DNA of 23,099 bases from NCBI GenBank assembly GCA_002299975.1, contig DBOT01000106.1, positions 6,347-29,445 of the forward strand, in the 5' to 3' direction. Below the pieces are notes generated by a model. The model had not been told where the DNA came from. It worked only from the letters and a program-made list of their open reading frames with translations, and did not search any database. The position numbers and the translations under genes are program-made. This document shows, one piece after another, positions 6,686-12,728 of this stretch (the stretch's first letter is position 1; each line of letters starts with the position of its first letter). The stretch comes from Lactobacillaceae bacterium UBA639 (GTDB taxonomy: Bacteria > Bacillota > Bacilli > Lactobacillales > Lactobacillaceae).

Positions 6686-7537
6686 TTACATCAGCTTAAT
6701 CAAATGGCTAATCACCGGCCACATTACCCGATCCTTTCGCCAGACCAGCTGAACATGGGTATTCCAGGCGGGATAATCAATCGGGGTAACCGTACTATGC
6801 GCATACTCCTCCGCAATCGATTCTGGTACCAGCGCCACGCCCATTCCGCGGTCGGCCCACAGAATCGCGGTGCGGGCATCATCACACCTGACCGCGTAAA
6901 ACGGCACGATCCCTAACTGAGCAAATTCCCGGTTAAATAAGGCCTCAAAACGGCGGTAAAGAATCAGTGGCTGATTGGCCAAGTCATCGGGGCACAGACT
7001 TTGTGCTGGCAACTTGATGCTGGTCGAATCGTAAACCGCCACCATCCGATCCGTATTTAGAATCTTTTTTTCCAGTCCCTGCATATTCAGTGGGGTCCGG
7101 ACCACTGCCAGGTCCAGCAGGTTATCATTGAGTTGATCCAATAATTGAAAAGTGTTGGCCTCGGTGATGTTAAAGTTTAACTTGGGATAGCTCTTTGTCA
7201 GGGAGCGGAGCGCGGCGTTGGGGATCAAACCGCCCGCCGAGGAAATCAGGCCGAGATTAATCTGCCCGATAACGCCTCTCTCTTCTTGCCTCAGTTCGTC
7301 ACGGGCCTGACGATCAAGGTTGACAATCTGCTGGGCGTAGCGAAGGAAAGTTCTACCAGCCTCCGTTAGGTTAATTCCGTGGGCGTTACGAATGAATAGT
7401 TGGGCCCCCACTTCTTTTTCCAGCTGCTTCATCTGATAAGACAGTGGCGGCTGAGTCGTATAGAGCCGCTTAGCCGCTGCGGTAATCTGTCTTTCCTGGG
7501 CCACCACTAGGAATGCCCGTAATTGCTTAATATTCAT
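6686..7537 (-). CDS. LysR-type transcriptional regulator
   Basis: A 283-residue LTTR. The winged helix-turn-helix occupies residues 1-60 (MNIKQLRAFLVVAQERQITA, then AAKRLYTTQPPLSYQMKQLE and LTEAGRTF). The periplasmic-binding-like effector domain covers about 88-283 (GQINLGLISSAGGLIP onward). GGAGGAG precedes the ATG. It is divergent from the LCP gene; a set of ATATC/GATAT repeats in the shared gap is a candidate binding site. No metabolic operon is adjacent, so the effector and targets are unknown. Its terminator is the shared hairpin at 6625-6670. Confidence 0.93.
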   Translation of the reverse strand: MNIKQLRAFLVVAQERQITAAAKRLYTTQPPLSYQMKQLEKEVGAQLFIRNAHGINLTEAGRTFLRYAQQIVNLDRQARDELRQEERGVIGQINLGLISSAGGLIPNAALRSLTKSYPKLNFNITEANTFQLLDQLNDNLLDLAVVRTPLNMQGLEKKILNTDRMVAVYDSTSIKLPAQSLCPDDLANQPLILYRRFEALFNREFAQLGIVPFYAVRCDDARTAILWADRGMGVALVPESIAEEYAHSTVTPIDYPAWNTHVQLVWRKDRVMWPVISHLIKLM

Positions 7538-7564
7538 GTTCTCCTCCAGATATTCAACTTCTTT

Positions 7565-7596
7565 ATATCTAATATTATAAAACGATATTTTATATC
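7565..7596. promoter_or_regulatory. ATATC/GATAT repeat cluster, candidate LysR site
   Basis: The AT-rich lysR-LCP gap contains ATATC at 7565-7569 and the palindrome GATATTTTATATC at 7584-7596. The first half-site and the GATAT of the second form a larger inverted repeat. LTTRs often bind such sites between divergent genes; at this A+T content chance repeats are possible. No convincing promoter could be assigned for either gene. Confidence 0.3.
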
Positions 7597-7644
7597 AGTT
7601 TTCCACTAACATTAACGTCAGAAGTAAATAAAGGAGTAAGTAAC

Positions 7645-8697
7645 ATGCGGACGAAAGAACATTCTAGCCGGCCGTTTAAGAAGTACTGGCGCTGGCTAGC
7701 ACTACTGATCATTCTAGGCATCGTCCTTATTGGTGGTTACGAGTACCATGCTTGGCAAACCGCCGCTGATAAGGCCGTTGTCGGGAACAAGAAACTGCCC
7801 ACCCAGCTCAAGGAAAAGCGACCATTTACCGTCCTGGTGATGGGGACCGATGTTGGGGCCCTCGGGCGAGGAACGAGCTACGCCGGCAATACCGACACCA
7901 TGGAGTTGATGACCGTTAACCCACAGCGCCGGGCCATTACCATGACGGCCATTCCGCGGGATACCTTGGTTAAAGTTAACACCAGCCATGGTGCCGACTA
8001 CGTGAAAATCAACGCGTCCTACGCAATCGGCGGTGCTAAACTGGCCCAGCACCAGGTGAGCGAGCTGCTCGATGTTCCCGTCGATTATTACGCCCTCCTG
8101 AACATGGGGACCCTCAAAAAGGTCGTCAACGCGATCGGTGGGGTAACGGTCGATAACCCGTTTGCCTTCACCTATGAAGGACACCACTTCAAGAAGGGCA
8201 AGCAACACCTGAACGGTGACGAAGCCTTGAAGTATTCCCGGATGCGTTACGATGATCCAAATAACGACTACGGACGTCAGCGCCGGGGCCAGCAGGTGAT
8301 TGAATCAGCCATTACCACCTTTAAGAAACAGGGGTCCCTCAGCGATGCTAACGAACTGATGGCATCCGTTGCTGATGGCGTACGGACCAACTTCCCGATT
8401 AACAACGTGGCCACCATCTACCTGAATTACCACGGTGCGATGGACCACGTTACCAGGGACCATCTGCAGGGTAAGGACGCCCAGATCGATGGCACTGATT
8501 TCCAAATTGCCACACCCAAGGAGATCGCACGGGTATCCCACCAGGTCAATGCAGCCCTGGGGCAACCGACGACCGGAACGATTCACAATAACGAAACCGC
8601 CCTTTATCACTACCAGGCAACCTGGAACGGCTACAATAATCTCGCATTCACCCTCCCACATGGTGCACAGTATAACGTTCCCGGCAGCGGTAACTGA
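7645..8697 (+). CDS. LytR-CpsA-Psr (LCP) family cell-wall glycopolymer ligase
   Basis: A 350-residue type II membrane protein. A short basic cytoplasmic tail (RPFKKYWRW) is followed by one membrane segment (about 17-31); the LCP domain outside starts near residue 61 (FTVLVMGTDVG). Key family residues are visible: NTDTMELM (D84 region), IPRDT (R105, D106) and the polyprenyl-phosphate headgroup motif KYSRMRYDDP...DYGRQRRGQQ. LCP enzymes transfer teichoic acids or polysaccharides from undecaprenyl carriers to peptidoglycan. AAAGGAG precedes the ATG. The gene is monocistronic, with a terminator 75 bases after its stop. The polymer handled cannot be deduced. Confidence 0.93.
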   Translation: MRTKEHSSRPFKKYWRWLALLIILGIVLIGGYEYHAWQTAADKAVVGNKKLPTQLKEKRPFTVLVMGTDVGALGRGTSYAGNTDTMELMTVNPQRRAITMTAIPRDTLVKVNTSHGADYVKINASYAIGGAKLAQHQVSELLDVPVDYYALLNMGTLKKVVNAIGGVTVDNPFAFTYEGHHFKKGKQHLNGDEALKYSRMRYDDPNNDYGRQRRGQQVIESAITTFKKQGSLSDANELMASVADGVRTNFPINNVATIYLNYHGAMDHVTRDHLQGKDAQIDGTDFQIATPKEIARVSHQVNAALGQPTTGTIHNNETALYHYQATWNGYNNLAFTLPHGAQYNVPGSGN

Positions 8698-8772
8698 TAT
8701 GACTTCCCTGGGCTTTCCACTGAGAATATTGCAAGCCCAATTGTCACATTCCCAGCAGAAATAACTAATCAA

Positions 8773-8813
8773 CGCCGCACGGTCAGCTAAGTAGATCGTG
8801 CGGCGCTTTATTT
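8773..8813 (+). terminator. Terminator of the LCP gene
   Basis: A perfect 9-bp GC-rich stem CGCCGCACG/CGTGCGGCG with a 15-base loop, followed by CTTTATTTT. Confidence 0.85.
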
Positions 8814-8830
8814 TAAATACTGTGTGAACT

Positions 8831-8869
8831 AAAAAACGGGAACCATCCGCAACGATGGTTTCCCGTTTT
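8831..8869 (-). terminator. Terminator of the DUF1002 gene
   Basis: A 15-bp stem with one bulged base (AAAACGGGAACCATC against GATGGTTTCCCGTTTT) followed on the minus strand by a T run, 9 bases after the stop codon. Confidence 0.9.
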
Positions 8870-8877
8870 GCTTATTT

Positions 8878-9891
8878 CTAGAACCAGCTACGCAGCCAGT
8901 TGACGAACTTATCCCACCAGGACAGGGCCTTTTGCTGGGCCGCCTGACCATCGGTAGAATTGAGGAACTTCTTCGCCTTATTCATAATGTCCCCCGAGGA
9001 ATTCTTAACATTCTTGATCGTGTCACTGACGTGGAAGCTGTAGTCCTTGCTGGCACTGATCGGTGAGTTGTTGAACTGAACCAGGGCGTTAACAATCGGC
9101 CCGGTGTAGTTCTTGGTCTGATTATAAATGTTGCGTTCCTGCAAGTTCTGGTTAAACGTGTTCTGGATCTCCGTCTTAGTCGGCGTCTCTCCCTGTTTCT
9201 TCTGCTGGTTGATCGACTTAGTAGTATCCCCAACGGCTGCCATCAGTTTACCAGGGTAGGAGCTGTCGTCCTTGTTAGCCTCAATTGCCCCGTTGGTAGC
9301 GTCCAGCATCTGGTTGGCAGACTGGGTATTTTGACTATCGAGATCGACCCCGTCAGCCGCAATTGCCTTGTAGACCCCGGTCAGGGCGGACTCACCGGAA
9401 ACCGGCCGGTTGGCACTAACAGTGATCGTCACGTCGGTTACTCCGGCCATCTGGGCGACCATCGCATACTGTTGTGCGGTCACCTTGGTGATGTTGTTAT
9501 CGCCATTGAACTTCTTGACATTGACCTGAACCCCAGATCCGGGATCAGTCGGGACAATGGAGACCGAACTAACCATGGCCGCATTGGTGGTCGAGCCGTT
9601 CGGGTTGATGTACTTCTGGTAGTCGCTGGCCGTCGCCGTCAGATTAGTAAAATCATCCCCGACCGCCAGGACCTGATTCAGTTCATCCTTGTCCGCCGCC
9701 CCAGCTCCGTAAACCACGTAGGACTTCTTCAAAGTATGAGTTTGGTTCTGACTGGTCGAACTGGCACTGCTAGCAGAGGTGCTGGTAACTTGGTCATCAG
9801 CATGCACCACGGCCTGACTGACCGGTACCGCTAACAGTGTTAATGTTAGGGCCGAAGCCGTCAGGATTTTTGCTAATTTTGCTGATTTCAT
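8878..9891 (-). CDS. Secreted DUF1002 (YpuA-like) protein with a Trp-rich C-terminal tail
   Basis: A 337-residue exported protein. Residues 1-31 are a Sec signal ending at AVVHADD, followed by a Ser/Thr-rich linker (32-52). The DUF1002 domain follows (YVVYGAGAADKDELNQVLAV to about 230, including VSIVPTDPGSGVQVNV and VTDVTITVSANRPVSGESAL). The last 16 residues (KALSWWDKFVNWLRSWF region) form an amphipathic helix with four tryptophans, suggesting membrane or wall association. The molecular function of the family is not established. There is no LPXTG motif and no lipobox. It is monocistronic, downstream of lepB on the same strand but separated by a terminator. Confidence 0.85.
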   Translation of the reverse strand: MKSAKLAKILTASALTLTLLAVPVSQAVVHADDQVTSTSASSASSTSQNQTHTLKKSYVVYGAGAADKDELNQVLAVGDDFTNLTATASDYQKYINPNGSTTNAAMVSSVSIVPTDPGSGVQVNVKKFNGDNNITKVTAQQYAMVAQMAGVTDVTITVSANRPVSGESALTGVYKAIAADGVDLDSQNTQSANQMLDATNGAIEANKDDSSYPGKLMAAVGDTTKSINQQKKQGETPTKTEIQNTFNQNLQERNIYNQTKNYTGPIVNALVQFNNSPISASKDYSFHVSDTIKNVKNSSGDIMNKAKKFLNSTDGQAAQQKALSWWDKFVNWLRSWF

Positions 9892-9917
9892 CTTTATTTT
9901 CTCCGTTCATTAGTTTC

Positions 9918-9934
9918 TCACCTATCATAGGTGA
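9918..9934. promoter_or_regulatory. Perfect palindrome in the DUF1002 gene leader
   Basis: TCACCTATCATAGGTGA is a perfect 7-3-7 inverted repeat, 27 bases upstream of the DUF1002 start codon. On the minus strand it contains TATGAT, a possible -10. It could be an operator over that -10 or a 5' leader hairpin. Confidence 0.45.
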
Positions 9935-9984
9935 ACCGGTCATAAATTACTAGCCTTCTGGCAAATTTTTTAAAACAGCTTAAC

Positions 9985-10016
9985 AAAAAATGGCCCTCAC
10001 CGTTCTGGTGAGAACC
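9985..10016 (-). terminator. Terminator of the murE-lepB unit
   Basis: A stem GGTTCTCACC/GGTGAGGGCC (with G-U pairs) and a 5-base loop, followed by ATTTTTTG on the minus strand, starting 9 bases after the lepB stop. Confidence 0.82.
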
Positions 10017-10024
10017 AAATTCAT

Positions 10025-10630
10025 TTACTTAGCGTAGAAGTGTTGCCACTCCTTATTGACATTTTGACGGGCGGTCTTCGTTCCGGCCCATGATGGCACC
10101 TTCACAACCCCATCGATCTTACTCTTCGGTACAAAGCCCCAGTAACGACCATCATTGGAGACGCTCCGGTGATCCCCTAAGACGAAGTATTCACCCTGCG
10201 GTACCTTAGTGGCTCCGTTATGTTTCAGCCAGCTGTTTTGAACAGAGATACTCTTCAGGTTCCAGTTGCCGGTTCCCGCATCCCGCTGCTTCATACTGAT
10301 GTAGTTCTGGTTGATCTTCTTACCGTTGACGTAGATGTTCCCGTTCTTGGACCGCACCGTGTCACCTGGTAAACCGATGACCCGCTTAACGTAGTCGGTC
10401 TTAACAGCCACCTGAGGGTCAACCCCGTTAGCATCAAAGATTACCACGCTACCGTGGCGGATTTGAGACCGTTTCAGGCAGAAAACCCGCTCATTATTCT
10501 GCAGGTTCGGTTGCATTGATGGCCCATCGACCCGAACAACTTGGAACAAAAATTGTTTAATCAGCAGGGCAATCAACAGCCCGATCACAATCGGGATCAC
10601 CCAGCTCATCACTTGCCGAAATGTTTTCAT
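10025..10630 (-). CDS. lepB: Signal peptidase I
   Basis: A 201-residue type I signal peptidase (family S26) that removes Sec signal peptides outside the membrane. A single N-terminal membrane helix (about 9-29) is followed by the catalytic serine in VDGPSMQP (S38), the catalytic lysine in YVKRVIGLPGD (K82) and the box E motif GDHRSVSNDGR (152-162). The short, one-helix form is the Gram-positive type. It follows murE by 20 bases and shares its terminator, so the two are probably cotranscribed. GAGGCG serves as ribosome-binding site. Other paralogues may exist outside the window. Confidence 0.95.
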   Translation of the reverse strand: MKTFRQVMSWVIPIVIGLLIALLIKQFLFQVVRVDGPSMQPNLQNNERVFCLKRSQIRHGSVVIFDANGVDPQVAVKTDYVKRVIGLPGDTVRSKNGNIYVNGKKINQNYISMKQRDAGTGNWNLKSISVQNSWLKHNGATKVPQGEYFVLGDHRSVSNDGRYWGFVPKSKIDGVVKVPSWAGTKTARQNVNKEWQHFYAK

Positions 10631-10650
10631 AGCTTACGCCTCATTCATCA

Positions 10651-12201
10651 CTATTTTTCAATTTCATCAATATAATCATGGGCAATTTTACTGTCGGAAG
10701 CATATGGTGTGTTCACACCCTTGACCTTCTGGTATGGATCTTCACCCTTACCAGCCAGGACTACGATGTCGCCGTTCGTGCTACCGTCGATCGCCTGCTT
10801 AATTGCACTGGCCCGGTCCATAATAAACTGGACCGTCCCGACCTGCTCGTGGTCGATGTAGGAGTCAATCTCCTTGGCAATCTTCAGCGGATCCTCGAAG
10901 CCGGGATCATCAGTTGTCAGGATGATCCGTTCCGGATGTTCCTCCGTCAGGGCCTTCCCAAGTCCTGGCCGCCGGGAAATTCCCTTATCACCGGCCGAAC
11001 CCAGCACAACCGTTACCTTACCAGCGTTGGTCTGCCGCTTCAGGAAGGCTAACAGGCGCTTGGTGCTGGCATAGTTATGAGCATAGTCGACGTAGACCGT
11101 CCCGTGGTGTTTCGTTGTCAGCATCTCCATCCGTCCCCGGATATGAACATGGTTAAGCGTTGCGGCGGCATCTTCCGCCTTAGCACCTGCCAGGCCACTG
11201 GCAATTACGGCCGCCACTGCATTGCCTTCATTATAGTCACCAGGCACACTCGTTGTATAGCGATGATCCAAATTGAGTTTGCGCCCCTGATCTGACAAGG
11301 CCGTTAATTCAAACTCACTCTCGTGTAAGTCTTCGAGGTCGTTGCGGTACTCAAAGTCCAGCTGCCGATCATCTGGCAGGTCAACCTTCGCTCCCCGCCG
11401 CGCAAACAGGTAGATATTCTCTGGCTGAGTAGTGGCTTTCGCGGTGTAATAGGCATCTGTGAAGTGCTGCGTCTCGGCATTGATCACGCAGGTCTTGGCA
11501 TTAACCAGCAGTTGTTCCTTGCAGTGCAGGTAGTCCGCAAAAGTTGGGTGCTCGTTGCGACCAATGTGGTCCGGCGTGATGTTTAAGAAGATCCCCACGT
11601 CATAGTGCAGACCGTAGACCCGATGTTTCTTGTACGCCTGTGAGGAAACCTCCATCACCAGGTGGGTCATCCCGTTATTAACAGCGGCCCGCATGTCGTG
11701 GAAGAGGTCCAGTGACTCTGGGGTGGTCAAGTCCGACTTGAACTTGTCACCCGGCTTGTTACCAAGTACCCGATCCAGCGTCGAGAACAGGGCGACATGA
11801 TCATCTGTTGACTGCTTAAGGATGTGGTCGGCAAAGTAAGCAGTCGTGGTCTTCCCTTTCGTCCCCGTAATGGCAATGATAAACAGGTCGTTCTGCGGGA
11901 AACCATAGAAGGCAGCACCCAGCAGGGCCATAGCCTTCTGCTCATCCTTAACGATAATCGCTGGCAGACCCTGGCCTTCCGGATATTCCTGTTCGGCGAC
12001 GTAAGCGATCGCGCCCTTATCCTTAGCCATCGCCAAGTATTTCGGCATGAAGTTCCCCTTGCAGAAGAACAACGTCCCCTGTTTAACCCGGCGTGAATCA
12101 TAGGATACATCGGTTGCGGTAAAATCGGTTAAATTGCTGACGTGATCCAGTAAATGGTGCTCACGTAATAACGCTAGCATTGGCGTAACATGCAATTCCA
12201 T
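10651..12201 (-). CDS. murE: UDP-MurNAc-tripeptide synthetase MurE, L-Lys/L-Orn-adding type
   Basis: A 516-residue Mur ligase adding the third amino acid of the peptidoglycan stem peptide in the cytoplasm. The three Mur domains are seen: N-terminal UDP-binding (to about 100), central ATPase with ITGTKGKTTTAYF (G113-T119) and HIGRNEHPTFADY, and a C-terminal domain starting near RGRMEML. The meso-DAP-selecting motif DNPR is replaced by DDPGFEDP (431-438), with Gly where DAP enzymes have Arg; this points to L-lysine or L-ornithine. The GKGEDPYQKVKG motif is near the end. The ATG at 12201 has AGAGGGG upstream. Probably cotranscribed with lepB. Confidence 0.93.
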   Translation of the reverse strand: MELHVTPMLALLREHHLLDHVSNLTDFTATDVSYDSRRVKQGTLFFCKGNFMPKYLAMAKDKGAIAYVAEQEYPEGQGLPAIIVKDEQKAMALLGAAFYGFPQNDLFIIAITGTKGKTTTAYFADHILKQSTDDHVALFSTLDRVLGNKPGDKFKSDLTTPESLDLFHDMRAAVNNGMTHLVMEVSSQAYKKHRVYGLHYDVGIFLNITPDHIGRNEHPTFADYLHCKEQLLVNAKTCVINAETQHFTDAYYTAKATTQPENIYLFARRGAKVDLPDDRQLDFEYRNDLEDLHESEFELTALSDQGRKLNLDHRYTTSVPGDYNEGNAVAAVIASGLAGAKAEDAAATLNHVHIRGRMEMLTTKHHGTVYVDYAHNYASTKRLLAFLKRQTNAGKVTVVLGSAGDKGISRRPGLGKALTEEHPERIILTTDDPGFEDPLKIAKEIDSYIDHEQVGTVQFIMDRASAIKQAIDGSTNGDIVVLAGKGEDPYQKVKGVNTPYASDSKIAHDYIDEIEK

Positions 12202-12240
12202 TTGTAATTGACCCCTCTTATTTTTCTCTCTTAAAAGTCT

Positions 12241-12269
12241 ATTATTTCATTTTTTAGGCTAAATGTGAA
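12241..12269 (-). promoter_or_regulatory. Possible murE promoter
   Basis: TTCACA (12269-12264) and AATAAT (12246-12241) with a 17-base spacer, 40 bases before the murE start and downstream of the micro-ORF terminator. The elements are imperfect. Confidence 0.4.
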
Positions 12270-12300
12270 TATATGGCGGTCAATCGTCATGAATTTTACA

Positions 12301-12338
12301 TAAATAAAAGCTAGCTCACAATCTTCATGAGCTAGCTT
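12301..12338 (-). terminator. Terminator of the micro-ORF transcript
   Basis: A perfect 11-bp stem AAGCTAGCTCA/TGAGCTAGCTT with a 9-base loop, followed by TTATTTA on the minus strand. It closes the transcript that starts near 12641 and separates it from murE. Confidence 0.85.
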
Positions 12339-12384
12339 GAATAATTATTTAGTTTTGGCATTTTATTTAATTTTATATCCGAAC

Positions 12385-12411
12385 CTAGTGACCAATTAAT
12401 TCGAAGCCCAT
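12385..12411 (-). CDS. Micro-ORF B2, 8 codons (MGFELIGH)
   Basis: The fourth tiny ORF of the array, encoding MGFELIGH. Its first bases and the upstream TGATACCA are identical to those of micro-ORF B1, 127 bases upstream; both peptides start MG, carry F and E, and end in H. The ribosome-binding site is weak and distant (AAAGG), and a six-pair hairpin with AGACCT can bury it. Translation is unproven. Confidence 0.35.
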   Translation of the reverse strand: MGFELIGH

Positions 12412-12452
12412 TGGTATCACAAACCTTTCGTCTTCCTTGAGGTCTACAACCC

Positions 12453-12482
12453 TTAACTTACTGCCCGAATCATCTTCGTCAT
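12453..12482 (-). CDS. Micro-ORF A2, 9 codons (MTKMIRAVS)
   Basis: The third tiny ORF, a copy of A1 (MVRMIRAVS) with the last six residues identical. Differences between A1 and A2 are V/T, R/K (conservative) and a silent CGA/CGG arginine change. GAGATGAG lies 4 bases before the ATG as a moderate ribosome-binding site. The peptide is basic and has no export signal. Confidence 0.4.
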   Translation of the reverse strand: MTKMIRAVS

Positions 12483-12508
12483 GGTACTCATCTCACAATT
12501 AAGAAACC

Positions 12509-12538
12509 TTAGTGACTTACCTCAACAAAATTGCCCAT
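12509..12538 (-). CDS. Micro-ORF B1, 9 codons (MGNFVEVSH)
   Basis: The second tiny ORF of the array. CGGAG lies 8 bases upstream of the ATG, in a good position, but can pair with TCCGT just after the A1 stop. A ribosome terminating on A1 would open that hairpin, so coupled translation is plausible. Function unknown. Confidence 0.4.
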   Translation of the reverse strand: MGNFVEVSH

Positions 12539-12578
12539 TGGTATCACTCCGTTCTCTCAATCCTAAGCGACGGAAACG

Positions 12579-12608
12579 TTAACTTACTGCTCGAATCATC
12601 CTTACCAT
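12579..12608 (-). CDS. Micro-ORF A1, 9 codons (MVRMIRAVS)
   Basis: The first tiny ORF, about 33 bases from the predicted transcription start. A strong GAGGTG ribosome-binding site lies 6 bases before the ATG, the best initiation region of the four. It encodes a basic nonapeptide, too short for any domain. Paired with B1 in the first copy of the duplication. Confidence 0.45.
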   Translation of the reverse strand: MVRMIRAVS

Positions 12609-12647
12609 TGGAATCACCTCACTAGGTATTACCTTTTCTACACTTAT

Positions 12648-12676
12648 AGTATAGCATGTCCTGTTAGCGCTTTCAA
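12648..12676 (-). promoter_or_regulatory. Strong extended -10 promoter of the micro-ORF transcript
   Basis: TTGAAA (12676-12671), a 17-base spacer ending in TGC, and TATACT (12653-12648). This gives a TGn extended -10 and a predicted start near 12641. Confidence 0.82.
12662..12675. promoter_or_regulatory. CcpA-binding cre site over the -35
   Basis: TGAAAGCGCTAACA on the minus strand matches the cre consensus TGWNANCGNTNWCA at every fixed position. It overlaps the -35 and spacer, a position expected to give carbon catabolite repression. Confidence 0.75.
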
Positions 12677-12684
12677 CAATTCAC

Positions 12685-12721
12685 AAAAATAAAATCACCC
12701 GTCCAGTATGACAGGTGATTT
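12685..12721 (-). terminator. Terminator of asnB
   Basis: A 12-bp stem (AAATCACCTGTC against GGACGGGTGATTT, one G-U pair) followed by TTATTTTT on the minus strand, 7 bases after the asnB stop and directly upstream of the micro-ORF promoter. Confidence 0.88.
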
Positions 12722-12728
12722 CATTGAC

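Larger units (their letters stand above)
12406..12608 (-). repeat. Diverged 126-bp tandem duplication in the micro-ORF transcript
   Basis: Two blocks recur at 126-127 bp. One is a 22-base block at 12453-12474 and 12579-12600 with a single difference; the other is an identical 15-base block at 12406-12420 and 12533-12547. The first covers the shared part of the A ORFs, the second the start region of the B ORFs. The roughly 31-base stretch between them has diverged almost completely. Confidence 0.85.
12301..12641 (-). ncRNA. CcpA-linked ~340-nt transcript carrying an A-B-A-B array of micro-ORFs
   Basis: The 527-bp gap between asnB and murE holds a complete transcription unit: promoter, cre site, about 340 transcribed bases and a strong terminator. 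No conventional ORF fits. Instead four ORFs of 8-9 codons follow one another, each with a purine-rich stretch upstream of its ATG. The transcript contains a 126-bp tandem duplication. After each A-type stop, a local hairpin (UCCGU/ACGGA in copy 1, AGACCU/AGGUUU in copy 2) can cover the ribosome-binding site of the next B ORF. It may be a peptide-coding mRNA, a small regulatory RNA, or both. I recognise no known family. Confidence 0.6.

Noticed and set aside
8699..8764. A 21-codon ORF just after the LCP gene.
   Set aside because: No ribosome-binding site other than the end of the LCP gene, no similarity to anything recognised; best read as 3' untranslated sequence before the terminator.
12406..12608. 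The repeated blocks as a CRISPR array.
   Set aside because: Only two copies, with two different blocks per unit and a 126-bp period; no cas genes nearby.
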